Shown: positions 21,837 to 29,369, counted from the first letter of the stretch. The stretch is 41,550 nt of DNA from CAZRVH01 sp964603635 (GCA_964603635.1 CAZRVH010000010.1:1-41550); one strand, 5' to 3'. The notes: generated from the sequence alone by a model not told the origin. Translations and numbers: made by a program.

Positions 21837-22646
21837 ATGCATACCGACATACCAACGCATAAGAACATAGGGGCGCTCCTACGCGTGTATGAGCACGACA
21901 CGGACAAGGTTTCCGCGGCGGTCGCGCAAACGAAGGAGGCCGTCCGGGTGTTGCGCAGCCTCTCCCCTGCCCCATCCATCGACGTGATGGTATGGACGGA
22001 CAGGTCCCGCTATGCCGCAAAGTCGGATTGCGGGTCCACGGCGGAAGCACTGCGTCTTTCCTTGGGAGATCAAGACGTACGGGTCGTCGAATTCGCGTCG
22101 GGCGACATCTTCGTGGATATCCTGAACGCAGGGGTAGCATCGCATCGGGATCGGGGTTGCGACCGCAGCCTGATACTATCGCCGCAGGCAGCCAGTTACC
22201 TGACGCAGGACGCATGGGAACGCATGCTGGATGCGGCGGACCGGGGGGCGAAAGCCGCTGGCGTCGCCGTTGCCGAGGCGGGGCCCACCATCCACGACGG
22301 TTGTCTCGCCAATACGCTCTGCCTATGGGATACCGATGCCTTGCTGGGCGTCGGCGGCTTCGACGGGGCGTCGCGCATGCCGGCCGACGGGGAGGCGGAC
22401 AGGCCTTCGGGCGTGGAAGAGATCATTCCCTTGTTTCGCCTCGTAGAGACATACGGCCCCTGTATCGCCGTCATTCCGCCAAGCAACAAGGACGCATCCT
22501 ATGTCATTCCGGATGCCGCCGCCGACCCGCAGGAATATACGCGCAACAAGGAAAAATTCGCGTCCAAGAAGAAGCGGCAAGCCTACATGCTGGCCACGAT
22601 CGGCGCGGGATTCGCCCAATTGAAACAGGGACTCATGTCTGCGTAA
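21837..22646 (+). CDS. Hypothetical protein, tandem paralogue of 20888-21691
   Basis: A 269-residue protein collinear with its upstream neighbour: GALLRVYEHD, DVMVWTD, SDCGSTAEAL, FVDILNAGVASH, LILSPQAASYLT, CLANTLCLWDTDALLGVGGFDG and ADRPSGVEEIIPLFRLVETYGPCIAVIP. It is moderately to strongly diverged, so the duplication is old or the copies have specialised. It has its own promoter giving a leaderless transcript, whereas its paralogue has a long leader, so regulation has diverged too. A GT-A-like glycosyltransferase-related fold is possible but not established. A promoter for the receiver-domain gene follows. Confidence 0.6.
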   Translation: MHTDIPTHKNIGALLRVYEHDTDKVSAAVAQTKEAVRVLRSLSPAPSIDVMVWTDRSRYAAKSDCGSTAEALRLSLGDQDVRVVEFASGDIFVDILNAGVASHRDRGCDRSLILSPQAASYLTQDAWERMLDAADRGAKAAGVAVAEAGPTIHDGCLANTLCLWDTDALLGVGGFDGASRMPADGEADRPSGVEEIIPLFRLVETYGPCIAVIPPSNKDASYVIPDAAADPQEYTRNKEKFASKKKRQAYMLATIGAGFAQLKQGLMSA

Positions 22647-22661
22647 GCCGCTTCCTGATTA

Positions 22662-22689
22662 TTTACAAAAGTAATAATTGTGCTATAAT
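22662..22689 (+). promoter_or_regulatory. Promoter of the receiver-domain gene
   Basis: TTTACA (22662-22667), 16 bases, TATAAT (22684-22689). It leaves a leader of about 20 nt before the ATG at 22717. Confidence 0.7.
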
Positions 22690-22716
22690 ATTTAGATACA
22701 CATACACGCATCCCCT

Positions 22717-23085
22717 ATGCCGAAAAACATCCTCGTTGCCGATGACGATCTGACCATGATGAAACTGATGAGCATCGATTTCGATAACCGCGACCTGGAC
22801 ATCGTCGTGCGTTCCGCGGAAAACGGACTGGATGCCATGGCGGCCATCGACCGGACCAAACCGGACCTACTGGTCCTGGACCTGCGCATGCCGAAAGCCG
22901 ATGGATTCGCCGTTCTGGAACACCTGAAGAACAGCAGCCAAGAGGTACCCGTCGTCGTTCTGACGAACTACGACACCCCCTCGTACCGCGAACAATGCAC
23001 CGTGTCGGGCGTGAAGGAATTCATGGTAAAGCACAAGATGCCCCTTCAGGCCATCCTGGAACGCATCACCTCATACGTCGCTTAA
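22717..23085 (+). CDS. Stand-alone response regulator receiver domain
   Basis: A 122-residue CheY-like receiver with nothing attached. The acidic pocket is Asp9-Asp10-Asp11, the phosphoacceptor Asp55 (LVLDLRMP), the switch Thr83 (VVLTNYD) and the conserved Lys105 (FMVKHKM). All residues needed for phosphorylation are present. Without an output domain it should act by protein-protein contact, as in CheY or Spo0F. No histidine kinase is in the window. Its stop codon overlaps the end of the convergent gene at 23071 by 15 nt. Confidence 0.92.
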   Translation: MPKNILVADDDLTMMKLMSIDFDNRDLDIVVRSAENGLDAMAAIDRTKPDLLVLDLRMPKADGFAVLEHLKNSSQEVPVVVLTNYDTPSYREQCTVSGVKEFMVKHKMPLQAILERITSYVA

Positions 23086-23583
23086 GCCGCGCTTCTTTCC
23101 CCGCAACAGGAACAGGGCCGCTCCCGCGATGCAAAGGGCGGCCGCGGCCATTGCGCCGTACGCGTTCGCGGACGCGGGGGGTGCTTCGGACACGCGGAAT
23201 CCGAATGACGCATCGAGGGGCGGCTTGCCCTCGCGTGCGTACGTCACGGCCATGGAATACTCCCCTGTTTCGTCGTAGGGAAACGAAAGGGACGGAACGT
23301 CTGCGCCGTCGTTCTTCAGTACCCTGTCCAAAAGCTCCTGACGGTCCTTGAATATGCGCACGCGCACCGTCCGAAAGGGCTCGGGTACGTATGCCTGCGG
23401 GTCCGCGACGTTGGATAGACGGAAGGAGTACGTGGTGGCGGAGCCGGCCCTGGGCATCTCTTCGCCGTATCCGATATCGATCAACACATCCCCCGCCTGT
23501 CGCTCGAAGGAGAGTCCGTCGGCGTGGGCCAGCGACGCGGGAGCGAACAGGAGACCGGAAAGAAGGATGAGGGCAATATGCAT
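23071..23583 (-). CDS. Secreted protein anchored by a C-terminal membrane helix
   Basis: A 170-residue protein. The signal peptide (MHIALILLSGLLFAPASLAHA, cleavage near residue 21) is followed by a beta-rich domain of about 110 residues (ATTYSFRLSN, VRVRIFKDRQELLDRVL, GEYSMAVTYAREGK). This pattern fits an immunoglobulin-like or YtkA-type domain. A C-terminal hydrophobic helix and KKRG stop-transfer sequence follow (about 140-165), giving a type I membrane topology. The frame is open from 23688, but the signal peptide and a TATACT seven bases before the ATG fix the start at 23583. Function unknown. Confidence 0.7.
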   Translation of the reverse strand: MHIALILLSGLLFAPASLAHADGLSFERQAGDVLIDIGYGEEMPRAGSATTYSFRLSNVADPQAYVPEPFRTVRVRIFKDRQELLDRVLKNDGADVPSLSFPYDETGEYSMAVTYAREGKPPLDASFGFRVSEAPPASANAYGAMAAAALCIAGAALFLLRGKKRGLSDV

Positions 23584-23590
23584 GAGGCGG

Positions 23591-23596
23591 AGTATA
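23591..23596 (-). promoter_or_regulatory. -10 element of the secreted-protein gene (leaderless)
   Basis: Minus strand TATACT-CCGCCTC-ATG, spacing 7. Confidence 0.55.
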
Positions 23597-23793
23597 CGGG
23601 ATCGCCATGTCCGAGAAAAGGAGCGGCGAGGCCGCTGTCGGGTATGGACATATTCGGCCCATGATGTCACGGAGAGGTCTCTTTTCACCGCAGGGCCGAG
23701 ACGGATCTACCAAACGATCCGGACGGCTGGAAGGGGCCTGAAACGGCCTGGTACAGATCCACGGGCCCGCGCAAGCCCGATTGCCCCGTAGCC

Positions 23794-23822
23794 TTGAGAA
23801 AATCGCCGTTTTTTGCTATACT
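23794..23822 (+). promoter_or_regulatory. Promoter of the 118-residue hypothetical gene
   Basis: TTGAGA (23794-23799), 17 bases, TATACT (23817-23822). The leader to the ATG at 23856 is about 27 nt, A/C-rich and without a Shine-Dalgarno. Confidence 0.7.
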
Positions 23823-23855
23823 GATTGGATTTCACAAACACACACAAAAACTTTT

Positions 23856-24212
23856 ATGACGATCGATACCTGCATCGCGCACGCCATCCATAAGGACCTC
23901 GACATCGTCGAGGCGCTGCCGGAGATCCAGGATCTTCCGGTGGAACAGTTGGAGCCGTACGTGGAGCAGTACGTGAGCCAGATGCACGAGAGCCTCTGCA
24001 ACGTCATCCGCGAAGCGGGAGAGAAATACCTGCGCTCCCAGGATTCCGCGGGACTCTGCGCGGTCGTGTTGGAATCGGGCGTCGCCCTTCCTCCCAGAAT
24101 GCTTTTGAAGATGTGCCAGACGATCATCCAGCTCCAGTTGCTGGACGCGAAATTCATCCTCGATACGGACGCGGGCTCCAGCCTGTACTTCGTGAGGATG
24201 GCGTTGGCGTGA
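23856..24212 (+). CDS. Small hypothetical helical protein
   Basis: A 118-residue, mostly helical acidic protein (MTIDTCIAHAIHKDLD, LPVEQLEPYVEQYVSQM, LLKMCQTIIQLQLLDAKFIL). No family recognised and no membrane segment. The start is the first ATG downstream of a good promoter; the longer frame from 23781 begins before the promoter's -35. Nothing in the neighbourhood explains it. A poly-GGTAGGT repeat begins nine bases after its stop. Confidence 0.6.
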   Translation: MTIDTCIAHAIHKDLDIVEALPEIQDLPVEQLEPYVEQYVSQMHESLCNVIREAGEKYLRSQDSAGLCAVVLESGVALPPRMLLKMCQTIIQLQLLDAKFILDTDAGSSLYFVRMALA

Positions 24213-24218
24213 GGAGGG

Positions 24219-24251
24219 GTTAGGTGGTAGGTGGTAGGTTGTAGGTTGTAG
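24219..24251 (+). repeat. G/T-rich repeat, left arm of an inverted pair
   Basis: Tandem TAGGTGG/TAGGTTG heptads. The reverse complement recurs imperfectly at 24763-24787 (about 19 of 21 aligned bases), so the pair brackets the four-helix-bundle gene. 24252-24382 between arm and gene is non-coding and A+T rich. Confidence 0.7.
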
Positions 24252-24382
24252 TTTTATCGAATGTTCTTTTCATATGTAGAACCGTCGTTTTTGAATAGCA
24301 AAGGGCAGATTTTCGGCATGTGACATATACAGACAGCGGCGAAAGCACAAGTTTTAACCTGAAGATATGGAATACTTAAAAC

Positions 24383-24754
24383 ATGACTCAATCATCACCT
24401 ATACAATCCCATAAAGACCTTATCGTTTGGCAACGATCCGTGGAGCTTGTTGTTTCTGTCTATGAACTGACAAAGCGCTTTCCAATTGATGAACGATTCG
24501 GCCTTATATCTCAAATGCGACGATGCGCGGTATCCATCCCTTCCAATATCGCAGAGGGCAGGCGAAGGAGCACGAGAAAGGATTTTGCATCATTTTTGCA
24601 CATCGCTTACGGTTCGGGTGCTGAATTAGAAACGCAGGTCGAAATCTGCAAAAGACTGTCTATAACAAGTCATTTGGATTATTCCGCCGCTGAATTGCTC
24701 TGAAGCGAAACCATGCGAATGCTCAACGGTTTGCTGCAAAAGATGAAGGCATAA
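24383..24754 (+). pseudogene. Four-helix-bundle protein (23S rRNA intervening-sequence family) with an in-frame TGA
   Basis: The first 106 codons encode a typical S23/IVP four-helix bundle: HKDLIVWQRSVELVVSVYELTKRFP, FGLISQMRRCAVSIPSNIAEGRRR, then FLHIAYGSGAELETQVEICKRL. Codon 107 is TGA (24701-24703). The same frame then continues SETMRMLNGLLQKMKA to a TAA at 24752-24754, which is exactly the expected last helix (family consensus RMLNGL). So a full-length gene has been interrupted by one nonsense codon. Family members form pentameric bundles and include the Avd accessory protein of diversity-generating retroelements; most have unknown function. The truncated protein lacks most of helix 4. 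TGA is a normal stop elsewhere in the window. Confidence 0.8.
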
Positions 24755-24762
24755 CAAACACT

Positions 24763-24787
24763 GCAACCTACCACCCACAACCTACAA
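24763..24787 (-). repeat. G/T-rich repeat, right arm of the inverted pair
   Basis: Reverse-oriented copy of the heptads at 24219-24251 (CAACCTACCACCCACAACCT). It ends 7 bases before the rpsI stop. Confidence 0.7.
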
Positions 24788-24793
24788 GCTGTC

Positions 24794-25186
24794 TTAGCGT
24801 TTGCTGAACTGAGGAGCCCTGCGAGCGCGGTGCAATCCCGGCTTCTTGCGTTCCTTCGTGCGGGAATCGCGGCGGAGGAATCCTGCGCGCTTGAGTTCGG
24901 TACGGAATTCGGGGTTCACGAGGAGCAGTGCGCGGCTGATGCCGTGGCGGATCGCATCGCTCTGGGCGGACTTTCCACCACCCGTGAGGCGCGCCTCGAT
25001 GTCGAACGTTCCCTTCTGTCCCGTGAGGACGAGGGGAGCAAACAGGTTCTCGATCTGGAGCGGCGTGAAGTAGGTCTTCGCGGCCTTGTCATTCACCTTC
25101 AATTCCCCGGATCCGCCCTGGAACAGTTTCACGCGGGCGATCGCGGTCTTTCTCTTGCCGACGCTGTAGGTGTACGAGGAAGCCAT
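24794..25186 (-). CDS. rpsI: 30S ribosomal protein S9
   Basis: A 130-residue S9 protein. It has the N-terminal YSVGKRKTAIARVKLFQGGSG and the GGGKSAQSDAIRHGISRALL loop. The C-terminal basic tail ends in RRAPQFSKR, whose last arginine reaches the P-site tRNA anticodon. It is two bases downstream of rplM, the usual L13-S9 pair. It is the last gene of the ribosomal cluster in this window, followed by the inverted-repeat unit. Confidence 0.97.
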   Translation of the reverse strand: MASSYTYSVGKRKTAIARVKLFQGGSGELKVNDKAAKTYFTPLQIENLFAPLVLTGQKGTFDIEARLTGGGKSAQSDAIRHGISRALLLVNPEFRTELKRAGFLRRDSRTKERKKPGLHRARRAPQFSKR

Positions 25187-25188
25187 GG

Positions 25189-25623
25189 TTACTTGGTGCG
25201 AATGAGGGTGAGGGGAGAAGGCTGCTGCGCGTTGTAGGGGTGGTCGGCTCCCACGAAGACATGGAGACGCTTCACCATCTGCTGGCGGAGGCGGTTGGCC
25301 TCAAGCATTCCTTTGACGGCGTTCTCGATGACGTAGGTCGGCTTCTTCTCAAGCATCTGCGTGAGGTTCGAGTGCTTCATGTTACCCGGGTAACCCGTGT
25401 GGCGGTGGTACATCTTGCGAAGACCCTTCTTCGGCGGGAGCTTCACCTTCTCGGCGTTGATCACGATCACATGGTCTCCGCACAGCTGGTGCGGGGAGAA
25501 CGTCGCCTTGTGCTTGCCACGGATGACCATGGCGGCCTTCACGGCGATCTTACCGATCGACTGGCCTTCGGCGTCGATAATGTGCCACTTGGGCGCCGAT
25601 ACTGGAACGGTCGTCGTCTTCAT
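25189..25623 (-). CDS. rplM: 50S ribosomal protein L13
   Basis: A 144-residue L13 protein. Motifs include KWHIIDAEGQSIGKIAVKAAMVIRG, HVIVINAEKVKLPPKK, YHRHTGYPG and the C-terminal LHVFVGADHPYNAQQP. It binds 23S rRNA early in assembly. The 36-base spacer to rplQ is C/T rich on the coding strand, with no Shine-Dalgarno. Confidence 0.97.
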   Translation of the reverse strand: MKTTTVPVSAPKWHIIDAEGQSIGKIAVKAAMVIRGKHKATFSPHQLCGDHVIVINAEKVKLPPKKGLRKMYHRHTGYPGNMKHSNLTQMLEKKPTYVIENAVKGMLEANRLRQQMVKRLHVFVGADHPYNAQQPSPLTLIRTK

Positions 25624-25659
25624 TTTGAAGGGAATAGAGGCAATAGAAGAAAGAGAGGA

Positions 25660-26127
25660 TTAAGAGGATTCCTGCTTTTCGGCTTTCGAGGAGGGAGACT
25701 TCGTTGTTTTCTTCGGCTCCTTCGACTGTTTCGGCTTCTTGGTGTCGGCCGGGGTCACCGCCTTGGTCTCGGCGTCGATGAGCATGATGTCCACGAGCGC
25801 CGCCCCGTCGCCCTTGCGTGCTCCGGCCGGCTTGGCCTTGGAGAATCCGGACGGGCGGGAAGCGTAGCGCTTGGCCAGGACTTCCATGAGCTTCTTGGAT
25901 GCGTTGATATCGGTCACCACGGCGTTGATGGCGCGGATCGCCAGCTGGCCTTCCTTCTTCTTCGCGATCGTGATGAGACGGTCGACGATGGGCTGAACGA
26001 CGCGTGCGCGCGACTTGGTCGTGCGGATGGACTCGTAGAGGATCAGGGACGTGGCGAGGTTCCTCGTCAGGAGACGGGCGTGGTTCAGTTTCAGGTTCAG
26101 CTCGGCTTTGGAATGCTGGTGACGCAT
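25660..26127 (-). CDS. rplQ: 50S ribosomal protein L17 with a Lys-rich C-terminal extension
   Basis: A 155-residue L17 protein. The core (MRHQHSKAELNLKLNHARLLTRNLATSLI, then TKSRARVVQPIVDRLITIAKK) covers about 115 residues. After VDIMLIDAE there is an extension of about 35 residues rich in Lys, Pro, Ser and Thr (KKPKQSKEPKKTTKSPSSKA), likely disordered and RNA-facing. Such tails are seen in some bacterial L17 and do not change the assignment. Its leader contains the C-rich CCCAACCCTAGCCC motif also present before rpsD and rpsE. Confidence 0.95.
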   Translation of the reverse strand: MRHQHSKAELNLKLNHARLLTRNLATSLILYESIRTTKSRARVVQPIVDRLITIAKKKEGQLAIRAINAVVTDINASKKLMEVLAKRYASRPSGFSKAKPAGARKGDGAALVDIMLIDAETKAVTPADTKKPKQSKEPKKTTKSPSSKAEKQESS

Positions 26128-26151
26128 TGGTGAGGGCTAGGGTTGGGTCTG

Positions 26152-26180
26152 TCCGCCTTCGCCCCGAGGGCTATGGCGGA
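26152..26180. repeat. REP-like hairpin between rpoA and rplQ
   Basis: TCCGCC-TTCGC-CCC-GA-GGG-CTAT-GGCGGA. A stable stem in the intercistronic spacer with no T run, of the same CGCC/GGCG style as the palindrome near 17869-17890. Confidence 0.6.
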
Positions 26181-26224
26181 TCAAGAGGCGGGGAGAATAG
26201 GGAAAACCGGGATTGAAAACAAGC

Positions 26225-27226
26225 TTATTCTTCGGACTCGGAACCCAGGGTCAAACCACGGGTCGCAAGGGTCGCTTTGACCTCATCCAGGGCCTTTGCG
26301 CCGAATCCGCGGAAATTACTGAGCATGGACTCCGTACACTTCGTCAGCTGCTCGATGGAGCCCACTCCCGCGTTGATAAGGGCATTCAGGGTGCGCGGGC
26401 TGAGGTTCAGGATTTCGATGGGGGTGTAGCTCTCCTTCACCGAGACGGCGCCTCCGCCGGATACGTCTTCCATCTGCTGGACGGACGCGCGGGAGAAATC
26501 CGCCATGAATTCCGGCTCGACGGTCTTTTGGTCGGAACCGAAGTACTTGAAGTAGCTCTGGAGGAGCTGGGAAGCGAACTGCACTGCTTCCTCGGCGTTG
26601 AGGGATCCGTTCGTCTGGACTTCCAAGACGAGCTTCTCGAGGTTGGTGCGCTGGCCGACGCGGGCGAGCTCGACGTCGAAGCGGACTTTCTCGACGGGGC
26701 TGTAGACCGCATCGAGGTAGATGAGGCCCGGTTCATGGTGCAATTTGTTGCGCTCGGTGGCGACTTCGAATCCGACGTCCTTCTCCACCGTGATCTGCAT
26801 CTCGACGGAACCGCCCTTCTCGATGGTGAACAAGGGAAGATCCGGGTTCAGGACCTCGATATCGGACGAAACCTTGAGGTCGCGCGCCGTGACATCCTTC
26901 GGACCCTTGATCTCAAGCGTGATGACTTCCGCGTCCTTGCTGTGCTTGCGGAGCTTGAGCTGCTTCAGGTTCAACATGATATCGACGACGCTCTCCTTCA
27001 CGCCCTTGATGGTCGTGTATTCGTGCTGCACACCCTGGATGCGAATCGAACTGACGGCCGCGCCCGGCAAGCTGGACAGCAGCGCGCGGCGAAGCGCGTT
27101 GCCGAGGGTCATCGCGAACCCCGGGGGAAGCGGCGAAATGGTGAAGATCTTATGCGAATCGTCACCTTTGGCGCCCTTCTGGGTGCTGAAGACTGGCAAT
27201 CCGATTTCTTCCTGAATGATATGCAT
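26225..27226 (-). CDS. rpoA: DNA-directed RNA polymerase subunit alpha
   Basis: A 333-residue alpha subunit. The N-terminal dimerisation domain has FTISPLPPGFAMTLGNALRRALLSSLPGAAV and the C-terminal domain has the helix-hairpin-helix IEILNLSPRTLNALINAGVGSIEQLTK, which binds UP elements and activators. The linker is around residues 235-255. I use the ATG at 27226 (MHIIQEEIGLP); the longer frame runs into the rpsD region. The leader before the ATG is C/T rich (CCTCTTCCTTCCATCC) with no Shine-Dalgarno. Confidence 0.97.
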   Translation of the reverse strand: MHIIQEEIGLPVFSTQKGAKGDDSHKIFTISPLPPGFAMTLGNALRRALLSSLPGAAVSSIRIQGVQHEYTTIKGVKESVVDIMLNLKQLKLRKHSKDAEVITLEIKGPKDVTARDLKVSSDIEVLNPDLPLFTIEKGGSVEMQITVEKDVGFEVATERNKLHHEPGLIYLDAVYSPVEKVRFDVELARVGQRTNLEKLVLEVQTNGSLNAEEAVQFASQLLQSYFKYFGSDQKTVEPEFMADFSRASVQQMEDVSGGGAVSVKESYTPIEILNLSPRTLNALINAGVGSIEQLTKCTESMLSNFRGFGAKALDEVKATLATRGLTLGSESEE

Positions 27227-27290
27227 AAAGGATGGAAGGAAGAGGAAAAAAGGAGAATACCCAGCACCATACGGGTGCGGGGCGGAAAAA

Positions 27291-27908
27291 TTAGTTGCGT
27301 GAGTAGAACTCGATGACGAGACGCATATCGACTCCCTGTTCCGCATCCTGCGCGGTGGGGAGGGTCACGACTTCGGCGGAGAGCTTGTCACTGTCCGACT
27401 TGAGCCACTTGGGCGCAAGGTATTTGCTGTTACGCTCGCGGATTCCGGCGAATACCGGGGAATCCTTTGCCTTGGGGCGGACCGTGATCACCTGGCCCGG
27501 CTTGAGGCGGTAGCTGGGGGACGTCACGCGCTGGCCGTCCACGAGGAACAGGCCGTGTCCCGCGAACTGGCGGGACTGGAAACGCGTCATGGCGAATCCG
27601 GCGCGGAAGATGGCGTTGTCGAGGCGCTGCTCCAAAAGCGACTGCAGCGTGTCTCCCGTGCGCCCCTTGGACTTGAGGGCGTCGCTGTAGAGACGGCGGA
27701 ACTGCTTCTCCGAAAGACCGTAGATATCGCGTGCCTTCTGCTTCTCCTTCAACTGCTTGGCGTATTCGCTATCGCGGCCGGAGCGGGTCTTCGGGCTCTT
27801 TCCGGGACCGTACGGCTTCTTCGTCAGGATGCGATCATACTTGTCGCTTCCGTAGAGGTTCATGCCGAGGCGGCGGACTTTGCGTGCTTTGGGACCGTTG
27901 TATTTCAT
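27291..27908 (-). CDS. rpsD: 30S ribosomal protein S4
   Basis: A 205-residue S4 protein with the S4 RNA-binding domain: LEQRLDNAIFRAGFAMTRFQSRQFAGHGLFLVDGQRV. The N-terminus is MKYNGPKARKVRRLGMNLYGSDKYD and lacks the zinc-binding cysteines (C- type). It nucleates 30S assembly. The leader carries the C-rich motif CCCAACCCCAGCCCTAACCC ending four to eight bases before the ATG. Confidence 0.97.
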   Translation of the reverse strand: MKYNGPKARKVRRLGMNLYGSDKYDRILTKKPYGPGKSPKTRSGRDSEYAKQLKEKQKARDIYGLSEKQFRRLYSDALKSKGRTGDTLQSLLEQRLDNAIFRAGFAMTRFQSRQFAGHGLFLVDGQRVTSPSYRLKPGQVITVRPKAKDSPVFAGIRERNSKYLAPKWLKSDSDKLSAEVVTLPTAQDAEQGVDMRLVIEFYSRN

Positions 27909-27977
27909 AGGATGAGGGTTAGGGCTGGGGTTGGGAGAGAAGGAGAAACCTAATGAAGCTAACGAAGCTACAGGCTA

Positions 27978-28433
27978 TTACACGCGGCGGCGGCGTGAGG
28001 GGCGGCATCCGCCGTGGGGAATAGGAGTAACGTCGATGATGGCGTCGAGGTTGAGACCGGCGGCCTGGAGACCGCGGATGCTCTGTTCGCGTCCGGGGCC
28101 CATGCCCTTCACTTCCACCGTCACGGATTCGATGCCGTAACCGGCGACCTTGGCAACCGCGTTTTCGGCGGCGACCTTGGAGGAGTACGGCGTGGACTTG
28201 CGCGTTCCTTCGAAACCGGAGGAACCGGAGCTGGCCCATGCGAGCGTGTTTCCTTCCATATCGGTGATGGTGACGATCGTGTTGTTCTCGCCGGCATGGA
28301 TGCAAACGCGTGCGTTCTTGATGCTGCGCTTTACTTTCTTGCGGCGGGTCTTGGGAGCTGCTGCTGCCGCGGCCGTATCCGAACCGAGAAGGTCCGTAAC
28401 GGAGGGGGCGGCGGGGGTGGTCGTTTCAGCCAT
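27978..28433 (-). CDS. rpsK: 30S ribosomal protein S11
   Basis: A 151-residue S11 protein, longer than the usual 130 because of an Ala/Thr-rich N-terminal extension of about 25 residues. The core starts KNARVCIHAGENNTIVTITDMEGNTLAWASSG and ends LDAIIDVTPIPHGGCRPSRRRRV. It contacts the platform of the 30S subunit. A perfect 20-bp palindrome lies in its leader (28451-28470). Confidence 0.97.
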   Translation of the reverse strand: MAETTTPAAPSVTDLLGSDTAAAAAAPKTRRKKVKRSIKNARVCIHAGENNTIVTITDMEGNTLAWASSGSSGFEGTRKSTPYSSKVAAENAVAKVAGYGIESVTVEVKGMGPGREQSIRGLQAAGLNLDAIIDVTPIPHGGCRPSRRRRV

Positions 28434-28450
28434 AGTAGAAAATGGGATAG

Positions 28451-28470
28451 GGGCTTAGCATGCTAAGCCC
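28451..28470. repeat. Perfect 20-bp palindrome upstream of rpsK
   Basis: GGGCTTAGCA followed directly by its complement TGCTAAGCCC. In RNA it would make a hairpin with a small loop, 18 bases before the rpsK start and 21 bases after the rpsM stop. Confidence 0.8.
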
Positions 28471-28491
28471 GTACGATAAGGAAGGAAATTT

Positions 28492-28872
28492 TTACGTCTT
28501 GGTGAGGGTCGTGCGGCCCGAGGAACCCGTCTTGCGCTTGCCGCGCTTCGTGCGGGCGTTGCGGCGGGAGGTCTGTCCCCGCACCGGAAGCTTCTTGCGA
28601 TGACGCATGCCGCGCCACGTGCCGATGTCCTGGAGGCGCTTCACGTCGAGGGATACCTTGCGGGTCAGCTCTCCTTCCGTCACTTCCTGTTCGATGCGGG
28701 TGCGGAGGCGTGCTTCCTGCTCTTCCGTGATCTTGTCCGCCTTGGTAGCGGCATCGATCTTCAGTTCCTTGACGATGCGTCCCGCCAGCGGACGGCCGAT
28801 GCCCTTGATGGACGTCAGCGCGATGTCGATGTTCTTGTGGCCGGGGAGGACGACTCCAGAGATGCGGACCAT
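28492..28872 (-). CDS. rpsM: 30S ribosomal protein S13
   Basis: A 126-residue S13 protein. MVRISGVVLPGHKNIDIALTSIKGIG at the N-terminus, the coiled middle, and the C-terminal LPVRGQTSRRNARTKRGKRK that reaches the decoding-site tRNAs. The ATG at 28872 is chosen over the frame start at 28914 because the family begins here. Perfect palindromes flank the gene on both sides. Confidence 0.97.
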   Translation of the reverse strand: MVRISGVVLPGHKNIDIALTSIKGIGRPLAGRIVKELKIDAATKADKITEEQEARLRTRIEQEVTEGELTRKVSLDVKRLQDIGTWRGMRHRKKLPVRGQTSRRNARTKRGKRKTGSSGRTTLTKT

Positions 28873-28923
28873 AGTGAGAGTGGGTTGAGCGTGAGTAGTA
28901 AAAGAAAATTCCATAAGCTTCTG

Positions 28924-28947
28924 AAGCTTGCGAAGCTTCGCAAGCTT
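28924..28947. repeat. Perfect 24-bp palindrome between rpmJ and rpsM
   Basis: AAGCTTGCGAAG joined to its complement, starting directly at the rpmJ stop codon. Without a T run it is more likely an RNA-processing or stability hairpin than a terminator. Confidence 0.8.
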
Positions 28948-29076
28948 TTATCCTTGTCTCTGCTTATGCTTGGGGTTCTTGCAGCCATTGCGGATCACGA
29001 CCTTGCCCGCCCCGTTTCTGCGGCGGAACGTGAAGCAATCCTTGCAAATCTTTTTGACGGAAGCGCGAACTTTCAT
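28948..29076 (-). CDS. rpmJ: 50S ribosomal protein L36
   Basis: A 42-residue L36 protein: MKVRASVKKICKDC, FRRRNGAGKVVIRN, GCKNPKHKQRQG. The zinc ribbon ligands are Cys11, Cys14, Cys32 and His37, so this is the zinc-binding form. It starts within an ATGA overlap with the infA stop (29073-29076) and is therefore translationally coupled to infA. Identity and order (infA-rpmJ-rpsM) are canonical. Confidence 0.96.
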   Translation of the reverse strand: MKVRASVKKICKDCFTFRRRNGAGKVVIRNGCKNPKHKQRQG

Positions 29077-29369
29077 GATGCGGGCTGGGAAGGCTGAGGG
29101 GAAGGCTGAATGGGAGAACCGGAAGAATCGAAGACGGCATCCGAACGGAATCTGTACGTGATGCGTCCCTTTTGCAAATCGTACGGCGTCATTTCCACCC
29201 TTACTTTGTCTCCCGGAAGGATGCGTACCCGGTTGACGCGCATGCGTCCGGCCAGGTGACAGTGGAGCTCGTGATCTTTCGCTTCGGGACTCAGAATTTT
29301 GACGCGGAAGGTGGCATTGGGGAAGGTTTCTTCCACCACGCCCATGAGCTCGATTACATCCTTGGACAC
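29073..29369 (-). CDS. infA: Translation initiation factor IF-1
   Basis: A 98-residue IF-1, an OB-fold protein that blocks the ribosomal A site during initiation. Motifs are SKDVIELMGVVEETFPNATFRVKI, LAGRMRVNRVRILPGD and TPYDLQKGRITYRFRS. I choose the GTG at 29369 because the family N-terminus aligns there; the frame is open to 29450 but that part has no similarity. The C-terminus carries a Pro/Ser/Gln-rich tail of about 17 residues beyond the usual end, disordered and not seen in most IF-1. The stop overlaps the rpmJ start. Confidence 0.93.
   Translation of the reverse strand: MSKDVIELMGVVEETFPNATFRVKILSPEAKDHELHCHLAGRMRVNRVRILPGDKVRVEMTPYDLQKGRITYRFRSDAVFDSSGSPIQPSPQPSQPAS

Noticed and set aside
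24219..24251. CRISPR array
   Set aside because: The heptad repeats are contiguous, without spacers; no cas gene in the window.
24383..24754. TGA read as glycine throughout this genome (code 25)
   Set aside because: TGA is the natural end of rpe, cupin, infA, acetyltransferase and other genes with correct C-termini, so the host uses TGA as stop. Only foreign origin of this single gene remains possible.
26213..27316. 367-codon plus-strand frame opposite rpoA
   Set aside because: Antisense shadow of rpoA with repetitive Asp/Leu/Val composition and no motif.
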